A DNA stretch of 8,819 bases from Campylobacterota bacterium (GTDB lineage: Bacteria; Campylobacterota; Campylobacteria; Campylobacterales; Sulfurovaceae), in NCBI GenBank assembly GCA_013153825.1, contig JAADDP010000006.1:1-8819 (forward strand), read 5' to 3'. The translations under genes were made by a program, and so were the position numbers. Shown here one piece after another: positions 7,281 to 8,819 of this stretch. Numbering within the stretch: the stretch's first letter is position 1; every line of letters starts with the position of its first letter. The notes under the pieces are model-generated. The model had not been told where the DNA came from and did not search any database. It worked only from the letters and a program-made list of their open reading frames with translations.

Positions 7281-7286
7281 ATTATA
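7281..7286 (-). promoter_or_regulatory. Extended -10 box for purH
   Basis: TGCTATAAT on the minus strand, preceded by T-rich TAATTTTTC, predicts a start near 7274 and a leader of about 25 bases with AAAAGG at 7261-7266. The 13-mer TTTCTGCTATAAT is identical to that in front of the DUF481 gene. The box lies in the 46-base gap after the LysR-like gene's stop, so purH probably does not depend on read-through from the efflux operon. Confidence 0.55.
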
Positions 7287-7295
7287 GCAGAAAAA

Positions 7296-7916
7296 TTAGA
7301 AATAGAGTTTTTTCATCAACTCTATATTATCTCTTCTATATACGATATAGAAGGTTCTAACCATACTTAGACCCTCTATTCTTGAGATGTGTAGTTTACC
7401 AGCCCTAACCTCATCATCTATCGCTATTTTAGATACTATAGATACAGTTGGATTTTTGCTATCTGGTCTAGACCACTTTACCCCCTGAATTAGTGCTGTT
7501 GGGTTATCTGCTCTAATTGTAGAGTTAAAATCTCTATATGAGAGACCAGCTTTTTTTAGAAATTTACTAATTGTATCTTTTGTAGGAGATTTATCATCTC
7601 TTGTTATTAGATTTAGCCTATTTAGCCAAAATATATCCAACTCGTCTGGCAATTTAACTTTAGAGCATAATACAAGCTCATCTCTTAACCACTCTTTATA
7701 TATCAATCCTTTTTTAAAGATTGGGTTTTCTATTAATCCTAAATTAAACTCTCCCCTCTCAACTCCAGCTACAATTTTATCACACTCTGTGATATTCAAT
7801 TTTATCTTTTGGTTTAAAGTTTTTGATATTTTGTAGATTGGTTCTCCTGGGAGAATATATGAGCCAATTATATAAGATGCACCAATATTAAAGGTCTCTA
7901 CCACCTCTTTTAACAT
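7296..7916 (-). CDS. Stand-alone LysR-type effector-binding domain, no HTH
   Basis: A 206-residue protein that matches the periplasmic-binding-like effector domain of LysR regulators from its first strand onward: NIGASYIIGSYILP (10-23), GEFNLGLIENP (55-65), DELVLCS (79-85), LITRDDKSPTKDTISKFLKKAGL (103-125), and IQGVK...VSIVSKIAIDDEVRAGKLH (143-176). The roughly 90-residue winged-helix DNA-binding head is absent: an in-frame TGA lies four codons before the ATG and the preceding gene ends only 46 bases upstream. There is no signal peptide, so it should be cytoplasmic. About nine residues (WSRPDSKNP) are inserted where LysR proteins normally have the short 'V.aGlGi' turn. GGGGG at 7923-7927 is a plausible ribosome-binding site. 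It follows an RND permease on the same strand, suggesting a ligand sensor or partner of that system; it could equally be a decaying regulator. Confidence 0.8.
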   Translation of the reverse strand: MLKEVVETFNIGASYIIGSYILPGEPIYKISKTLNQKIKLNITECDKIVAGVERGEFNLGLIENPIFKKGLIYKEWLRDELVLCSKVKLPDELDIFWLNRLNLITRDDKSPTKDTISKFLKKAGLSYRDFNSTIRADNPTALIQGVKWSRPDSKNPTVSIVSKIAIDDEVRAGKLHISRIEGLSMVRTFYIVYRRDNIELMKKLYF

Positions 7917-7940
7917 TACTTTCCCCCATCAATAGTTTGA

Positions 7941-7960
7941 GATAGACCTAATGGTCTATC
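7941..7960. repeat. Perfect 20-bp palindrome between RND gene and LysR-like gene
   Basis: GATAGACC (7941-7948) and GGTCTATC (7953-7960) are exact reverse complements around TAAT. The repeat starts two bases after the RND stop codon in the minus direction and ends about 14 bases before the GGGGG site of the next gene. As RNA it is an 8-bp stem with a tetraloop but no U-run, so it may partly terminate or protect the upstream message; as DNA it has the shape of a dimeric repressor site. Confidence 0.6.
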
Positions 7961-7962
7961 GT

Positions 7963-8819
7963 TTAGTTATTAAATCCAGAAGCATTAATGGCTTTAGTAT
8001 TGTCCATTAATACTGGCACAAACAGTAGTGATACAAATACAGCAGCAACTGTTCCAGAGATTAGAGCAACTCCAAGCCCTCCAAATATAGGGTCACTAGC
8101 AAGAAGTGCTGAACCTAAAATAATTGCTACAGCCGTTAACATAATAGGCTTTGCCCTTGTAGCAGTAGCTACTGCAATCGCTTTTTTCTTCTCCATCCCC
8201 TTTTCTGCCATTAGACTCATTGCAAAATCTACTAGAAGTAGTGAGTTTCTTGAGCTTATCCCCATAAGAGCAATAAATCCAATTAGAGATGTAGCAGTTA
8301 GGAAGAAGGTCTGTTCTGTAACTTTATCTGCTACCCAGTGTCCAACAATTACCCCAATTAGAGATAGGAATGAGCCAATGAGAATTACACCACTAATACT
8401 AAAACTCTTATAGTATACAACCAATAGGAAGAATATGAGAACTAACGCAGCAATAAAAGCAGCTCCCAAATCTCTAAATGTATCTAGTGTAACCTTCATC
8501 TCCCCATCCCATCTAAGTAGGAACTTCTCTCCACTCTTTTTGTTTGTGAGATATAGGTCAAACATATATGTAGAGATTGGGGCATCTTCTACTATATAAT
8601 CTTTGGAGAAATACTCTTTCATATTATCTCTAGCATCTAGTAGTGGATAGACTTGAGATACCATATCTGTCTCTGCAATTACATTTATAGTTCTCTTTAA
8701 ATCCTTATGCATAATTGATGGCTCAGATTTAACCTTTTTTATATCTACAACCTCTGTTAATGGAACCATCATTCCCTTCTGGTTCATCAGATTTAGGGAT
8801 ATAAGCTTAGAGCGAATTG
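7963..8819 (-). CDS. RND efflux permease, C-terminal part (5' end beyond the window)
   Basis: Inner-membrane proton-driven efflux permease of the HAE1/AcrB-like type; only about the last 284 codons are present. The first ATG at 8785-8787 is not the start: the frame stays open to the edge (IRSKLISLNL precedes it), and the text from there matches the family's second periplasmic porter segment, including MVPLTEVVDI and LRWDGEM. The membrane part then shows about five spans, with VYYKSFSISGVILIGSFLSLIGVIVGHW, TATSLIGFIALMGISSRNSLLLVDF, the cytoplasmic loop EKKKAIAVATATRAKPIMLTAVAIILG, and DPIFGGLGVALISGTVAAVFVSLLFVPVLM. The family's usual VRNS/VNNA motif reads SRNS here. Substrate cannot be told. 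A headless LysR domain gene follows 46 bases after its stop; membrane-fusion and outer-membrane partners would be expected to the right, outside the window. Confidence 0.93.
   Translation of the reverse strand, partial: IRSKLISLNLMNQKGMMVPLTEVVDIKKVKSEPSIMHKDLKRTINVIAETDMVSQVYPLLDARDNMKEYFSKDYIVEDAPISTYMFDLYLTNKKSGEKFLLRWDGEMKVTLDTFRDLGAAFIAALVLIFFLLVVYYKSFSISGVILIGSFLSLIGVIVGHWVADKVTEQTFFLTATSLIGFIALMGISSRNSLLLVDFAMSLMAEKGMEKKKAIAVATATRAKPIMLTAVAIILGSALLASDPIFGGLGVALISGTVAAVFVSLLFVPVLMDNTKAINASGFNN

Noticed and set aside
7988..8413. 141-codon plus-strand open frame opposite the RND gene
   Set aside because: It is the antisense shadow of membrane-span codons; the RND reading frame has unmistakable family motifs.
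7963..8787. Treating the ATG at 8785-8787 as the true start of the RND gene
   Set aside because: The frame is open beyond it to the window edge and the upstream residues fit the same domain; a complete RND permease is about 1000 residues.

Overview
The window is AT-rich DNA from a bacterium, most likely a member of Campylobacterota (the former Epsilonproteobacteria). The basis is the PurH and IleRS proteins, which read like that lineage. Arg is coded almost only by AGA/AGG and Ile often by ATA. The -10 boxes are strong TATAAT hexamers preceded by T-rich stretches rather than clear -35 boxes. The RND pump segment carries the 'GHW...TATSLIGFIALMGI..RNSLLLVDF' type of motif seen in sulfur-metabolising relatives. 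Genus cannot be fixed from this window.

Layout, left to right. Bases 1-282 hold what looks like the last 15 codons of a plus-strand gene, then hairpins and no convincing gene. A minus-strand cluster follows, read right to left: a DUF481 outer-membrane beta-barrel gene (3645-4376), ileS (842-3589), a 39-residue single-membrane-span protein (723-842) whose ATG overlaps the ileS stop, and a thioredoxin-type arsenate reductase/LMW phosphatase-fold gene (283-699). aroE (4439-5227, plus strand) is divergent from the DUF481 gene, and both promoters fit into 62 bases. aroE converges, 8 bases apart, with a secreted single-domain rhodanese gene (5236-5637, minus). Further right, all on the minus strand, are purH (5714-7249), a stand-alone LysR-type effector-binding domain with no DNA-binding domain (7296-7916), and the C-terminal part of an RND efflux permease that runs off the right edge (7963-8819).

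Most genes are housekeeping: isoleucyl-tRNA charging, shikimate synthesis and the last two steps of IMP synthesis. The accessory content is the RND permease plus headless LysR domain pair, the DUF481 porin-like barrel, the periplasmic rhodanese and the arsenate reductase.

I found no clearly new multi-gene system. The best leads are the HTH-less LysR domain directly downstream of an efflux pump with a perfect 20-bp palindrome between them, the small membrane protein translationally coupled to ileS, and a 13-bp inverted repeat that can bury the ileS ribosome-binding site in read-through transcripts.
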